Assembly: GCF_017497975.1 (NCBI RefSeq)
Contig: NZ_JAGDEL010000003.1
Location: forward strand, 124,001-188,000
DNA: 64,000 nucleotides
Source: Metabacillus bambusae
GTDB lineage: Bacteria; Bacillota; Bacilli; Bacillales; Bacillaceae
Direction of reading: 5' to 3'
The first letter of the stretch is position 1. The number at the start of each line of letters is the position of its first letter. The notes under the pieces are model-generated. The model was not told the origin of the DNA. It was given only the letters and a program-made list of their open reading frames with translations, and did no database searches. Below, piece by piece: positions 36,707 to 45,148 of the stretch. Both the position numbers and the translations under genes were made by a program.

Positions 36707-37613
36707 TATTAACTTCCCCCTTTTTGGATTGTAGCAGTACTCCATTTACATACAGCATATTAAGATATTGCCTTAACAGAAAATGCATCTCTTTTAATTT
36801 AATTTTAGCATTTTCGTTGTTTAATTCCAATTGTTTCATCAATTCAGCATCCAAAACAACAGCTATTATAAATTCCCTGGTGTCTACCGTTAAACGAAAA
36901 GAAGCAAATTTCTTACCACTATGAAAATACCTATTAGGATCATAGGCAGCTATTAACCTAGAATCTTTACATTTATCAATATTTAAAGATTGCGGCTTAT
37001 GTACCGTCTTTTCATAAGATACTTGCACATTGTACGAATCTACATATTCTAAATACTTACTGTGAACTTCATAAATAATATGCCCTTCTGGGAAAGAAAC
37101 TGAAGAAATATGTAATCTACTTTCTTCGTAATCCTTAAAAAGGTTTTTGTATATTTTCAAGTCTGATAATAAACTTTTGTTTATGTATAACAACTCTTTA
37201 ATTTTACCATCGTATGCATCTTTCACAATTTGTGACTTAGCCTTTACATCAGCTATTGATTCACGATACTCTTCATCATTTTTATCTTTTTCACCTCTAA
37301 CCTTATCCAATTTTTCGCTTAAGGCAAGAATGTCTTTCATACTAGTTTGCTCGATTATATCTTCTAACTCTTTAAATAAAAACTTATCAGCATCTTCTAC
37401 AATATCTTTTAAAGCAAGATATTCTCTTGGCTTATCCGATTTATAACCATGAATGTTGTGGTAGTCCTTCTTCTCTATATCCGCTAGATCTTTAGATAAT
37501 GATAGTTTAAACCAGTAATTATAAATAATAATAAGTAATAATAGTAAACTCAAAACCCCCACCAATTTCCAATGATTAAACGAAGTAATTAAATTGGAAA
37601 TCTCACCACTCAT
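36699..37613 (-). CDS. membrane-anchored coiled-coil protein, main frame
   Basis: 304 codons from ATG 37613. A membrane helix (LVGVLSLLLLLIIIYNYWF) lies near residue 20-35, then a long coiled coil (~60-160), then a C-terminal domain (HISSVSFPEGHIIYEVHSKY to FIIAVVLDAELMKQL). The ATG has no good ribosome site. The frame is open upstream to ~37733 and encodes a second membrane helix (GYALLIIAVFGVIDFITG), so the true protein is longer and begins in the frame described at 37614-37857. Family unknown. Confidence 0.6.
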   Translation of the reverse strand: MSGEISNLITSFNHWKLVGVLSLLLLLIIIYNYWFKLSLSKDLADIEKKDYHNIHGYKSDKPREYLALKDIVEDADKFLFKELEDIIEQTSMKDILALSEKLDKVRGEKDKNDEEYRESIADVKAKSQIVKDAYDGKIKELLYINKSLLSDLKIYKNLFKDYEESRLHISSVSFPEGHIIYEVHSKYLEYVDSYNVQVSYEKTVHKPQSLNIDKCKDSRLIAAYDPNRYFHSGKKFASFRLTVDTREFIIAVVLDAELMKQLELNNENAKIKLKEMHFLLRQYLNMLYVNGVLLQSKKGEVNNG

Positions 37614-37857
37614 TCCCCTACCAGTTATAAAATCAATTACACCAAATACTGCAATTATTAGTAATGCGTAACCTCTCCATTTTGTACCCTTATCTAGAAG
37701 CTCAAAAAACTTTTTCCACTTCTTTTTTTTTCATGCGATCTTTTAATGACACGTCCTCCGTCGTTTCTTTTAATCTCCTTAATTCTTTAATTAATTCATC
37801 TAGACCTTCTGACATCTTTACAATTTGCTTAATTGTCTTCATTAAATTTTGATCCAA
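37614..37857 (-). pseudogene. 5' part of the membrane protein gene, separated by a shift in a nine-A run
   Basis: From TTG 37857 (after GGAGAG) the frame reads LDQNLMKTIKQIVKMSEGLD to KDRMKKK and ends at 37702. Moving one base at the A9 run (37723-37731, T9 on the given strand) joins it to KWKKFFELLDKGTKWRGYAL and the 304-codon frame. The intact protein would have ~385 residues and two membrane helices. It may be a true mutation, a slippage switch or a sequencing error. Confidence 0.6.
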
Positions 37858-38040
37858 ACTGGGTATCTCTCCTTAAAATTGATGTCTAAGTCTATTATAG
37901 AGAATTTCACCGCTAATGTTTATCCATTTTTGACAAATTTAAACAGAGATATTAGGCCTATTAATCTTTATTACTGGGTATAAACTTATAAGTTATACTA
38001 TGAGAAAGGGAAACCAAGTTAGTTGTAATTAGTAGAAACT

Positions 38041-38070
38041 AAAAAAGACTGTTCTTGAACACCAAACAGT
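38041..38070 (-). terminator. orphan type I toxin-cassette terminator
   Basis: GACTGTTCTTGAACACCAAACAGT is a shortened form of the hairpins at 32714 and 40444. No toxin peptide remains next to it. Confidence 0.5.
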
Positions 38071-38082
38071 AATACATTAGCA

Positions 38083-38190
38083 TGTTTTTCAGAAGTAAGA
38101 GATGCTGGTGCAGCTCAAAATAGAAAGGGAGAGCCTGGCTATAGTAGTAAATAGGATCGTGATGGAGATGGTATTGCTTATGATCTATAA
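38083..38190 (+). pseudogene. excalibur-domain remnant
   Basis: The frame reads CFSEVRDAGAAQNRKGEPGY, then SSK, a stop codon and DRDGDGIAYDL. This is the calcium-binding excalibur motif normally at the end of secreted Bacillus nucleases or surface proteins. It has one internal stop and no start. Confidence 0.7.
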
Positions 38191-38245
38191 AAAATGACAG
38201 GATTTGGGTTGCATTCATACAAAAATAGGTATACCTATAACAGTT

Positions 38246-38527
38246 TTATGCCATAACCTCCTCCTTAATACTCTCTTCTCTAACCAATTTTTTTACCAAT
38301 TGTTCAATCTTTTCAATTTCCGGACTTGAGTTCTTCCACCAATTTCTACTCTAAATTCGAGTGATCTTCCACCCATTTGTTTCTAAAAATTTTTGTCTAT
38401 ATACGTCCCTTTCTTTGGCTGAAGGTAAACTATGGTACATAGCACCATCACATTCAATTCCAAGAATATACTTCTCAGGATGATTAGGGTGTAAAATAGC
38501 TTGATCGTGAGGTAATAAATTTACGTC
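38246..38527 (-). pseudogene. DUF559/MTES_1575-type nuclease end of a superfamily 1 helicase
   Basis: The frame reads HPNHPEKYILGIECDGAMYH, SAKERDVYRQKFLETNGWKI, TRI, a TAG, and then SRNWWKNSSPEIEKIEQLV. This is the Vsr-like nuclease tail of large defence helicases, where Trp normally stands at the TAG. The helicase part is gone. A fragment of the same end lies at 21762-21840. Confidence 0.7.
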
Positions 38528-38584
38528 ACTGTGACGCTATATTAATACCTCTCTTAACTGTACTACAAAAAATTAAGGAAAATT

Positions 38585-38689
38585 AAGAAAGGTACGATTG
38601 CGAAGTCATACTTTCTTCCTTATAAATTAGTAACAAAAGAAAATGTAGATTATTATTTAAAGAAGAGAAATATACAATACGAGTTTTGA
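38585..38689 (+). pseudogene. C-terminal remnant, possibly a sugar-binding protein
   Basis: 35 codons (KKGTIAKSYFLPYKLVTKEN, then VDYYLKKRNIQYEF) end in TGA. The LPYKLVTKENVDYYL pattern recalls the end of LacI/RbsB-type periplasmic binding proteins. A perfect terminator follows. Confidence 0.4.
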
Positions 38690-38718
38690 AAGCAGAGAAG
38701 GGTTACTTTCTCTGCTTT
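38689..38718 (+). terminator. terminator after the remnant
   Basis: 11-bp stem AAAGCAGAGAA with TTCTCTGCTTT, then TTATG; it overlaps the stop codon of the fragment. Confidence 0.7.
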
Positions 38719-38890
38719 TATGTCAGTATTTACTTGAAGATCAATTGAATCATTTTACGATTTTTCTTTTCTTTCTTACTGGGGTAACGCTGACCACCCT
38801 TGAGTTTACCTATTTTTAATAAAATTATACCAAAACTCAGAACGGGTGTTCTATTTTAATTTCATTTTAAAAAAAGTAGTGAAAAAGTCT

Positions 38891-39910
38891 TTATTCTACA
38901 TCTTCGTTCATGGCCTCTTGCTCGACACTCACTTCTTCCATGTTCTCTAAGATCCGCTTTGCCATAAGTTTATATCCTGTAGTGTTTGGGTGGAAATAAT
39001 CATCAGCTAATAACTCTATTTCGGAATCACTAAATAAATCAGAAGTTGGAATATATTCCACATTTTCAAATTCTTCAGTAACGAGTTTACTCGATTCATT
39101 CCAATCTTCAACAATCGTTTGTAATTCTTCAAGATCAGCAAAATAACGATCGAATGGATTATAAAAACCAATCAAATAAATTTTTGTGTCTGGATTTAAT
39201 TCATTGATCTTATTCAAAATTACTCTTAATCTCTCAAGATATTCTGGTTTTTCTTGATTAAAAAGCTCTATATTGAGGTTCATAAAATTGTTTCGAACAA
39301 TTTTCATAATGTCGTTGGCGCCAATTGTGATGAAAACAACATCAGCCTTTTGAATGGATGCTGCAATCTCTTTCTTTTCTAGACGTTTTACTAATTGGTC
39401 TGTCCGGTTTCCTCTTTTACCATAGTTTTTAATGGTAACATTGATGTTATTATCTTGAAACGTGTTATTTAAAATCCCGACATAACCGCCATTTTTTGTT
39501 TCGTCTCCTACACCTTGAGTGAGAGAATCACCGATTGCCACGACTTCTAGATCCTTCTTGAATAATTTGATGACACCTTCTACGACTTCCCTAACCTTTT
39601 CCTTTATACCATCAGATATTGTGGTAGTTTTATCATTCTCGCCACTTACGACTTCTTCCTCTTCTTTTTCTGCCATATCAATAGAAATATCTTCAACCTT
39701 TACCTCTTTTTCAGGAACAGTATTTTCAGAAACCTTCTTATCTTCAGTTATAGATTGATCTGTCAGTTCATCAGAATCTGCCGCTCCATTCTTAACAGAT
39801 GTTTCTACATTTAACTGTTTTGTTTGATTAGAATTAGAAAGAAATAAGTATAGGCTAAAGCACACTACTAGTAAACTAGCAAGAATGAGCGTTAGTTTCC
39901 TTCTTCGCAT
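38891..39910 (-). CDS. SGNH/GDSL-family hydrolase, YpmR-like
   Basis: 339 residues from ATG 39910. An N-terminal signal-anchor (RRRKLTLILASLLVVCFSLY) is followed by a Ser/Glu-rich linker to ~115. The catalytic domain follows: VVAIGDSLTQGVGD (block I Ser), GKRGNRTDQL (block II Gly), FITIGANDIMK (block III Asn) and DYFHPNTTGYKLMA (block V Asp/His). Family members are extracytoplasmic esterases or acylhydrolases; B. subtilis YpmR is similar. Its last 85 codons are duplicated at 33050-33312. Confidence 0.85.
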   Translation of the reverse strand: MRRRKLTLILASLLVVCFSLYLFLSNSNQTKQLNVETSVKNGAADSDELTDQSITEDKKVSENTVPEKEVKVEDISIDMAEKEEEEVVSGENDKTTTISDGIKEKVREVVEGVIKLFKKDLEVVAIGDSLTQGVGDETKNGGYVGILNNTFQDNNINVTIKNYGKRGNRTDQLVKRLEKKEIAASIQKADVVFITIGANDIMKIVRNNFMNLNIELFNQEKPEYLERLRVILNKINELNPDTKIYLIGFYNPFDRYFADLEELQTIVEDWNESSKLVTEEFENVEYIPTSDLFSDSEIELLADDYFHPNTTGYKLMAKRILENMEEVSVEQEAMNEDVE

Positions 39911-40039
39911 GTTTAACCACACCAATCGATTTGTTTTATTGTTTGATTATTATAAACAATTTTCTTATTTTAACATGAATGTTACCTTACATAAAATAAG
40001 TTTATATCTTAGATTTAAAAAAGAACATCCAGATAATCC

Positions 40040-40380
40040 ACAAAAGTATTCGTCATGATATAAAGCAAGAACCTACATTGTTTGTATATTTTGTTGCAGA
40101 AGCGATTGAACGAAGTAAAGGTAACAGCACTTGGGTTTCCCCTACAACTGGTGATTTTGGGATTGATTTTGAGCATCGAACAAACGAAGGCATTTATTTA
40201 GGGCAAGTTAAATGTTTTCAAGGTGACCCAGGTTTTGATCTAATTGCGTTGGTACATTCAACAAAGTGAAAAATGATGCAAAAGGTGGTTATGTCGATTT
40301 CACTGGATCACTTACAAAAGCTCTAAGTAATATGCTGAGGGATTAGACATAGAAGAATTAATAGATGGTGTTAATATAGC
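40040..40380 (+). pseudogene. Mrr-like restriction endonuclease, disrupted
   Basis: The first part reads VAEAIERSKGNSTWVSPTTG, DFGIDFEHRT, GIYLGQVKCFQGD and LIALVHSTK: a D...QxK restriction-like core of the Mrr type (DFGIDFE, GQVK). Two further frame changes give VKNDAKGGYVDFTGSLTKAL and KYAEGLDIEELIDGVN. The expected end is not here but follows again at 40768. No good start site was found. Confidence 0.7.
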
Positions 40381-40443
40381 ATCTTATTTGCTTTGTTTTT
40401 CAATCATTGAATCTTTGGTTATGATAATAATAGAGAAAACATA

Positions 40444-40483
40444 AACTAAAAAAGACTGTTCGGTGCTCGAACACCAAACAGTC
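40444..40483 (-). terminator. terminator of the intact type I toxin gene
   Basis: 12-bp stem (40454-40465 with 40472-40483, one G-U pair), then TTTTTTAGTTT on the minus strand. Confidence 0.8.
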
Positions 40484-40567
40484 ATACAATAGCTAATTCC
40501 CTTCAAGGGGGGATCAGCTATTTAGGTAAATAATTCACCCTATCGCCGTGCAAAGCTCAAGGGTGGG

Positions 40568-40654
40568 TTAATTTTTGTCTCTAAACGATATGATTGACAA
40601 CACCAAACTTGCAAATGCGATTATCAGCATTAACGTTTGAAATACTCTCATCAT
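40568..40654 (-). CDS. 28-aa type I toxin peptide (holin-like)
   Basis: ATG 40654 follows AGGGGGGATG, a very strong site. The product (MMRVFQTLMLIIAFASLVLS, then IISFRDKN) is one hydrophobic helix with a charged tail, as in Fst/TxpA/Hol_Tox-type toxins of Bacillus. An unusually long 3' leader (~85 bases) leads to the terminator, where a second dyad (~40487-40523, AATAGCT with AGCTATT) could belong to an antisense antitoxin RNA on the plus strand. The antitoxin promoter was not identified. Confidence 0.65.
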   Translation of the reverse strand: MMRVFQTLMLIIAFASLVLSIISFRDKN

Positions 40655-40767
40655 AAAGCATCCCCCCTTTCTTGCAGGTGAACGCTGACCAACCCTTGAG
40701 TTTACTAACTAATACAATTCTTTTATACCACAAAAGGGAATATTTGTTCTCTTTTGGTTAAATCGCT

Positions 40768-40869
40768 TACATTGAATTAATAGATGGTGATAATCTTGTC
40801 GAGTTATGGCTTGAGGTCTTAGAAAAATCTGAAGGGGAAATAAAGGATCTAATTCCTAATCAAATATAA
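40768..40869 (+). pseudogene. C-terminal end of the Mrr-like endonuclease
   Basis: YIELIDGDNLVELWLEVLEK, then SEGEIKDLIPNQI and a stop. It repeats the ELIDG motif already met at 40350-40368 and completes the family's end. The type I toxin cassette lies between the two parts. Confidence 0.65.
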
Positions 40870-40875
40870 TAAAGT

Positions 40876-40905
40876 AAAAAGTCAGGTAAAATACCTGACT
40901 TTTTA
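40876..40905. terminator. bidirectional terminator
   Basis: AAAAAGTCAGGT...ACCTGACTTTTT, a 12-bp perfect stem with a short A-rich loop. It serves the Mrr-like gene and the enolase-family gene, which converge here. Confidence 0.85.
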
Positions 40906-40942
40906 TGTGGAACTATTACACGACAGAAATAGCTAGAAACTC

Positions 40943-42130
40943 CTATTGATCCACAATCGATCCATCAATATGTAATCTAGTATTTACAATTCGACGCTCG
41001 TAAGGGAATCTTTCCTCTATATCTTCAACCAAGTCAATTCCAATTCCAACCCTCTCCTCAACTTCAATAAATCCGTCCTTCACTGTAGGTACCCAGGTTA
41101 CCATATCACTTTGTTTAAATTTGCTTCCATCAACGTTATTAGAACTTGTAAACCTTTCTGTTGCAGAAACAGTTTCATGATCTGGCAACTCTTGTATCGC
41201 AACGTTTTCAGTTGAAATCGCAATTTGCATACAAGCAGCTGTACTAACTGGACTCAAGGGGTTATGTGGTACAACCTGTACACCGTGAGCTTCTGCAATT
41301 GCTGCAATTTTTTTCGCACCTGTGATTCCACCACATAAACAAACACTTGCACGTGCATAGGACATTGCATTTCTTGATAGTAGCATTGCAAATTCTTGAA
41401 TCGTATGGATTCGTTCACCGGTTGCAATTGGAACGTTTGATTTACTTGCAATTAATCCCATGGAATCAAAATTATCTGGTGTTGTCGGATCCTCTAAAAA
41501 GAATGGATGATATTGTTCAACAGCTTGTGCAAAGGCTACTGCTTCACCCGGCTTCATACGACGATGTAGCTCTAAACATAAGTCTACGTCATCTCCAACC
41601 GCATCCCGAATCATGCCGACACGATCTACTGCCTCATTGATCATCCTCGCATATGTGAGAAAATAAGGTTTATTTCGTGGTTCATCGAGAAAAGGTGACA
41701 GGTGGCCAATAGCGTTGAAGCCCATTTCCTTCGCCTTTACACAGTTGGCAACAAGTTCTTCAGTCGTCTCACCTGCTACGTGGTAATATGTTCTAACTTT
41801 TTCTCTTGTTTTTCCACCTAGAAGCATATAAGTAGGGACATTAAACCGTTTGCCCGCAATGTCCCAAAGGGCAATATCAATTGCACTAATGGCTCCCATA
41901 ATCGCTGCTCCCCTAAAATGGAAGGAGCGGTACATATATTGCCAGTGATGCTCAATTTGTAAAGGATCCCTACCGATTAAATAAGATTTAAACGTGTTAA
42001 TAGCTTCGGCAGAAGCATCTAAAAATCCCCATGCACCCGACTCTCCTAAACCTGTTAATCCTTCATCGGTAAATACTTTAACATACAAAAAACGATTTGC
42101 TCGTATGACTTGAACATCGGTAATTTTCAT
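40943..42130 (-). CDS. enolase-superfamily (mandelate racemase/dehydratase) sugar-acid enzyme
   Basis: 395 residues. N-terminal capping domain (MKITDVQVIRANRFLYVKVF, GESGAWG) and a TIM barrel with metal-ligand strands LCLELHRR, FFLEDPTTP and IATGERIHT, then VVPHNPLSPVSTAA. The usual KxK base motif after the first barrel strand is replaced by AIGHLSPF, as in dehydratases of the mannonate/galactonate type, where His acts. It probably removes water from an acid sugar or hydroxydiacid. It is third in an operon with a 2-hydroxycarboxylate transporter and a tartrate/malate dehydrogenase, so tartrate-like or aldarate substrates are possible. Confidence 0.75.
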   Translation of the reverse strand: MKITDVQVIRANRFLYVKVFTDEGLTGLGESGAWGFLDASAEAINTFKSYLIGRDPLQIEHHWQYMYRSFHFRGAAIMGAISAIDIALWDIAGKRFNVPTYMLLGGKTREKVRTYYHVAGETTEELVANCVKAKEMGFNAIGHLSPFLDEPRNKPYFLTYARMINEAVDRVGMIRDAVGDDVDLCLELHRRMKPGEAVAFAQAVEQYHPFFLEDPTTPDNFDSMGLIASKSNVPIATGERIHTIQEFAMLLSRNAMSYARASVCLCGGITGAKKIAAIAEAHGVQVVPHNPLSPVSTAACMQIAISTENVAIQELPDHETVSATERFTSSNNVDGSKFKQSDMVTWVPTVKDGFIEVEERVGIGIDLVEDIEERFPYERRIVNTRLHIDGSIVDQ

Positions 42131-42304
42131 TTCATTCCCTCCTCTTTCATATCTGTTCTAAAAACATCAAACAAATATAATTGATTATTATCACTGCTTC
42201 TTCTATATGTAGTAAAGATAAAAACTAAAGGAAAACACAACAGATATTGGCTACCCGTCATATTTCCCTCCATTTTCCATTATTTAATAGTGTACAAGAT
42301 TACC

Positions 42305-43651
42305 CTACATTAGAAATGGTGCTATTATAGATAGAATCACTAACATGATAGCTCCACCAATTCGTGATGAAATTTGCAAGAATGGCATTAAGCCCATACG
42401 TTCTGCAGCACTTAATACCGCAACGTCTCCGGAACCACCCATGTCTGCCATACCAAGACCTGCAGCAATAGAAGATTCTACAAAATAGAAGCCTACTAAT
42501 AATCCCAAGAAACCAGCTGCTAATACAGCGATAACAACAGTTAATACGACTAATGTGATATAGCTTGGGTTGGTCGCAATTTCAATAACACTTTTAAAGT
42601 CAACCATACCCGCACTGATCGCAACTAAGATTGCAGGTACCCATGCTTTTGTGATTAGGTCATACCAATCTTCTGCTGCTTTTTCAATATATTCAGGTAG
42701 AACATTAAAGATTTTTAAAGCAGCTGCTGCAAGAATAATGTACACGTAAGCGTGGAATGTAGGGAAAATAGTAGCTACAATTTTTCCGAAAGCAAAAACA
42801 GTTGTTGCAACAATGATCCCTATAATGAGACTATTGATCGAAAATTCAAATTTAGAAGACTCACCGCCACTAAGGTCAATTCTTTTCTGACCATCTTTCA
42901 ATCTGATCATTTCTCCATCACCGGAGAAGTTTTTGGAACGATTCTTTCTTTTTCCTAACCCGTTAAGAGCACCAGCAAATAGGATACAGACCATGTTCCC
43001 AACCATAACGGCAGGAGCAATTTTGGCAAGTATATCACCGGCGTCCCCACCGCTACTTGCAGCAAATATCTCAGACATTGGAACAGCACCTGCGGCCATA
43101 CCTCCACCCATAATTGGGCCTACTACAAAGAATATCGTTTCAGCAAAACCAAATCCGATTAACTCTCCAACAAGTCCTCCAATAAGTAAAGTTGAAATAA
43201 CACCACCAAGAAGAGGAATAAAAAAGCGACTTCCAATTTTCATGAGCATTTTTCGATCCATACTTAGGATACTCCCTACGATAATCCCTGTTACTGCAAA
43301 ATCAGAAAATCCAATTTCGTTGTAAAAATGGTCTGTGAGTGTTCCTACACTATCAGGTAAAACACCCCAATATAAGAATAAAGCCGGTATTAAGATACAT
43401 AAAATTGGACCCCCACCAAAGGTATTAAAGACAGGAATCTGATCTCCAATCCACATAAAGAGAATACCTAACACCATTGATACAATTAGTCCACTAGCTA
43501 GGTTTTGCGGAAGAGCTTCCATATAAATTCCAATTAATAACACAACGACAATGACGAAAAAAATGGGTGCATCGATTCCTACAATTTTCAACCTAGCTTT
43601 TGATTCAATACCCATACTTTCAACATTAGGATCATTTTGCAGATTACTCAT
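42305..43651 (-). CDS. 2-hydroxycarboxylate transporter (2HCT family)
   Basis: 448 residues from ATG 43651 (AAAGGAGTG six bases before); a GTG three codons earlier is less likely. About eleven membrane helices. The two reentrant GGxG-type loops are visible: GPIMGGGMAAGAVPMSEI and GMADMGGSGDVAVLSAAERM. Family members (CitS, CimH, MaeN) take up citrate, malate or lactate-type acids with sodium or protons. It lies between the dehydrogenase and the enolase-family enzyme, probably importing their substrate. Confidence 0.85.
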   Translation of the reverse strand: MSNLQNDPNVESMGIESKARLKIVGIDAPIFFVIVVVLLIGIYMEALPQNLASGLIVSMVLGILFMWIGDQIPVFNTFGGGPILCILIPALFLYWGVLPDSVGTLTDHFYNEIGFSDFAVTGIIVGSILSMDRKMLMKIGSRFFIPLLGGVISTLLIGGLVGELIGFGFAETIFFVVGPIMGGGMAAGAVPMSEIFAASSGGDAGDILAKIAPAVMVGNMVCILFAGALNGLGKRKNRSKNFSGDGEMIRLKDGQKRIDLSGGESSKFEFSINSLIIGIIVATTVFAFGKIVATIFPTFHAYVYIILAAAALKIFNVLPEYIEKAAEDWYDLITKAWVPAILVAISAGMVDFKSVIEIATNPSYITLVVLTVVIAVLAAGFLGLLVGFYFVESSIAAGLGMADMGGSGDVAVLSAAERMGLMPFLQISSRIGGAIMLVILSIIAPFLM

Positions 43652-43673
43652 TGTAAACACTCCTTTTTTAGTA

Positions 43674-43687
43674 AGTAAGCGCTTGCA
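43674..43687. promoter_or_regulatory. probable catabolite response element (cre)
   Basis: AGTAAGCGCTTGCA fits the CcpA-site consensus at about 12 of 14 positions, 23 bases upstream of the transporter start. Confidence 0.45.
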
Positions 43688-43742
43688 GTTTGTTGGAAAA
43701 GCTGAATCTATTCCTAGCCAATAGATTCAGTAGGTTCGTCTC

Positions 43743-44804
43743 TTACGCTTTTTCTTTCAATCGTTTAATAATCTCCTCTGTTACTTCCTCGGTGGAATGC
43801 TTTCCACCAATATCTGGAGTCATAATACCATCAGCAGTCGTGCATTCAACAACATCTAATAATACGTTGCCAATTTCATTTTCACCGTGGTGGTCTAACA
43901 TCATTTTAGCCGTCCAGATTTGGCCAATTGGATTAGCAATTCCCTTTCCATAAATATCTGGTGCGGATCCATGAACAGGCTCAAACATAGATGGATACTT
44001 CCCATTACAATTGATATTTCCAGCTGGTGCAATTCCGATGCTTCCCATAATTGCTGCACCAAGGTCAGTTAAAATATCACCAAATAGATTACTAGCAACG
44101 ATGACATCAAACTTATCCGGATGTGTGACAAAGAATGCGGATAACGCATCGATATGCTGTGAATCCGTTTCAATCTCTGGGTAATTCTTTGCAACATCTT
44201 TAAATACTTCATCCCAAAATGGCATAGAATGAACGATTCCATTTGACTTTGTCGCACTTGTCACATGCTTATTACGCTTAGCAGCTAGGTCAAAGGCATA
44301 ATGCATGGCACGTTCCGTTCCTTTTCGTGAGAAGATGTTGTTTTGGATGGCAATTTCATCTTCTTCACGAAAGATCCGACCGCCGACTTCACTGTATTCC
44401 CCTTCACTATTCTCGCGAACTACAATGAGATCAAAGTCTTTCGGGTTCACTAGTGGTGAACGAACGCCGTTAAGTAGCTTTGCAGGGCGAATGTTTATTT
44501 GTTGTTCAAACTCACGTCGAAGTTTAATCAACAACCCCCATAATGATATATGGTCTGGTACGAGCTTAGCATTTCCAACAGCTCCCAAAAAGATAGAATC
44601 AAAATCTTTTAATCTCTTGAGTCCATCTTCTGGCATCATCGATCCATGTTCTAAGTAATATTCACAGCTATATGGGAAATCCATAAACTCAAATGATAAC
44701 CCTCCGTGAATTTCAGATACCGCTTTCAAAACATCGATTGCTGCAGGAACAACCTCCTTCCCGATACCATCTCCTGGAATGGAAGCGATCTTCAACTTTT
44801 TCAT
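43743..44804 (-). CDS. tartrate/D-malate dehydrogenase-type decarboxylating enzyme
   Basis: 353 residues of the isocitrate/isopropylmalate dehydrogenase family. Motifs: IASIPGDGIGKEV, VRENSEGEYSEVGGR, KSNGIVHSMPFWDEVF, and the metal site NLFGDILTDLGAAIMGSIG. The TEL/ENSEGEY pattern fits the tartrate dehydrogenase/D-malate dehydrogenase (YcsA/TtuC/DmlA) subgroup, which oxidises tartrate or D-malate with NAD. It is the first gene of the operon with the 2HCT transporter and enolase-family enzyme. The exact substrate is not decided by sequence. Confidence 0.8.
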   Translation of the reverse strand: MKKLKIASIPGDGIGKEVVPAAIDVLKAVSEIHGGLSFEFMDFPYSCEYYLEHGSMMPEDGLKRLKDFDSIFLGAVGNAKLVPDHISLWGLLIKLRREFEQQINIRPAKLLNGVRSPLVNPKDFDLIVVRENSEGEYSEVGGRIFREEDEIAIQNNIFSRKGTERAMHYAFDLAAKRNKHVTSATKSNGIVHSMPFWDEVFKDVAKNYPEIETDSQHIDALSAFFVTHPDKFDVIVASNLFGDILTDLGAAIMGSIGIAPAGNINCNGKYPSMFEPVHGSAPDIYGKGIANPIGQIWTAKMMLDHHGENEIGNVLLDVVECTTADGIMTPDIGGKHSTEEVTEEIIKRLKEKA

Positions 44805-44834
44805 GTTTTAGCCCCCTTAAACCAAGTCAGTCGT

Positions 44835-44844
44835 CAGTCGACTG
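44835..44844. promoter_or_regulatory. CAGTCGACTG palindrome upstream of the dehydrogenase operon
   Basis: A 10-bp perfect palindrome within GTCAGTCGTCAGTCGACTGT, 31 bases before the start codon. The form suits an operator for a GntR/FCD regulator such as that at 45956-46657; unproven. Confidence 0.35.
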
Positions 44845-45036
44845 TAGTGTATTTATAATCAAATAATAAGGAATATTCTAAAAATAGTCAAGGTTTACTT
44901 ATAAGTTTTTTTATAAATATTTAGAAAATAAAAAGTTATGTCCAGTGGAATAAGTAGTTCCAATAACGTGGGGAAAATCCAAAATCACAGGTTAATAACA
45001 TAGAAATTAGCAACATAAATAACAACGTAATCAGCA

Positions 45037-45077
45037 CAAAAAAAGCTTGAGGTAAATAAAAAACTCAAGCTTTTTGA
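45037..45077 (-). terminator. terminator after cwlJ
   Basis: Stem AAAAAGCTTGAG with CTCAAGCTTTTT, with T-runs on both sides; it lies 70 bases after the cwlJ stop. Confidence 0.8.
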
Positions 45078-45148
45078 TTTGAAGCGTTTATAGCTTATTA
45101 AATGCCACGTTAGTTGAATAACAGGTAACAACTGTCGCCAAGCTTTCT

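Noticed and set aside
36699-37857. Programmed ribosomal frameshift at the A9 run
   Set aside because: No stimulatory hairpin or internal Shine-Dalgarno placement was convincing; slippage mutation or sequencing error is simpler.
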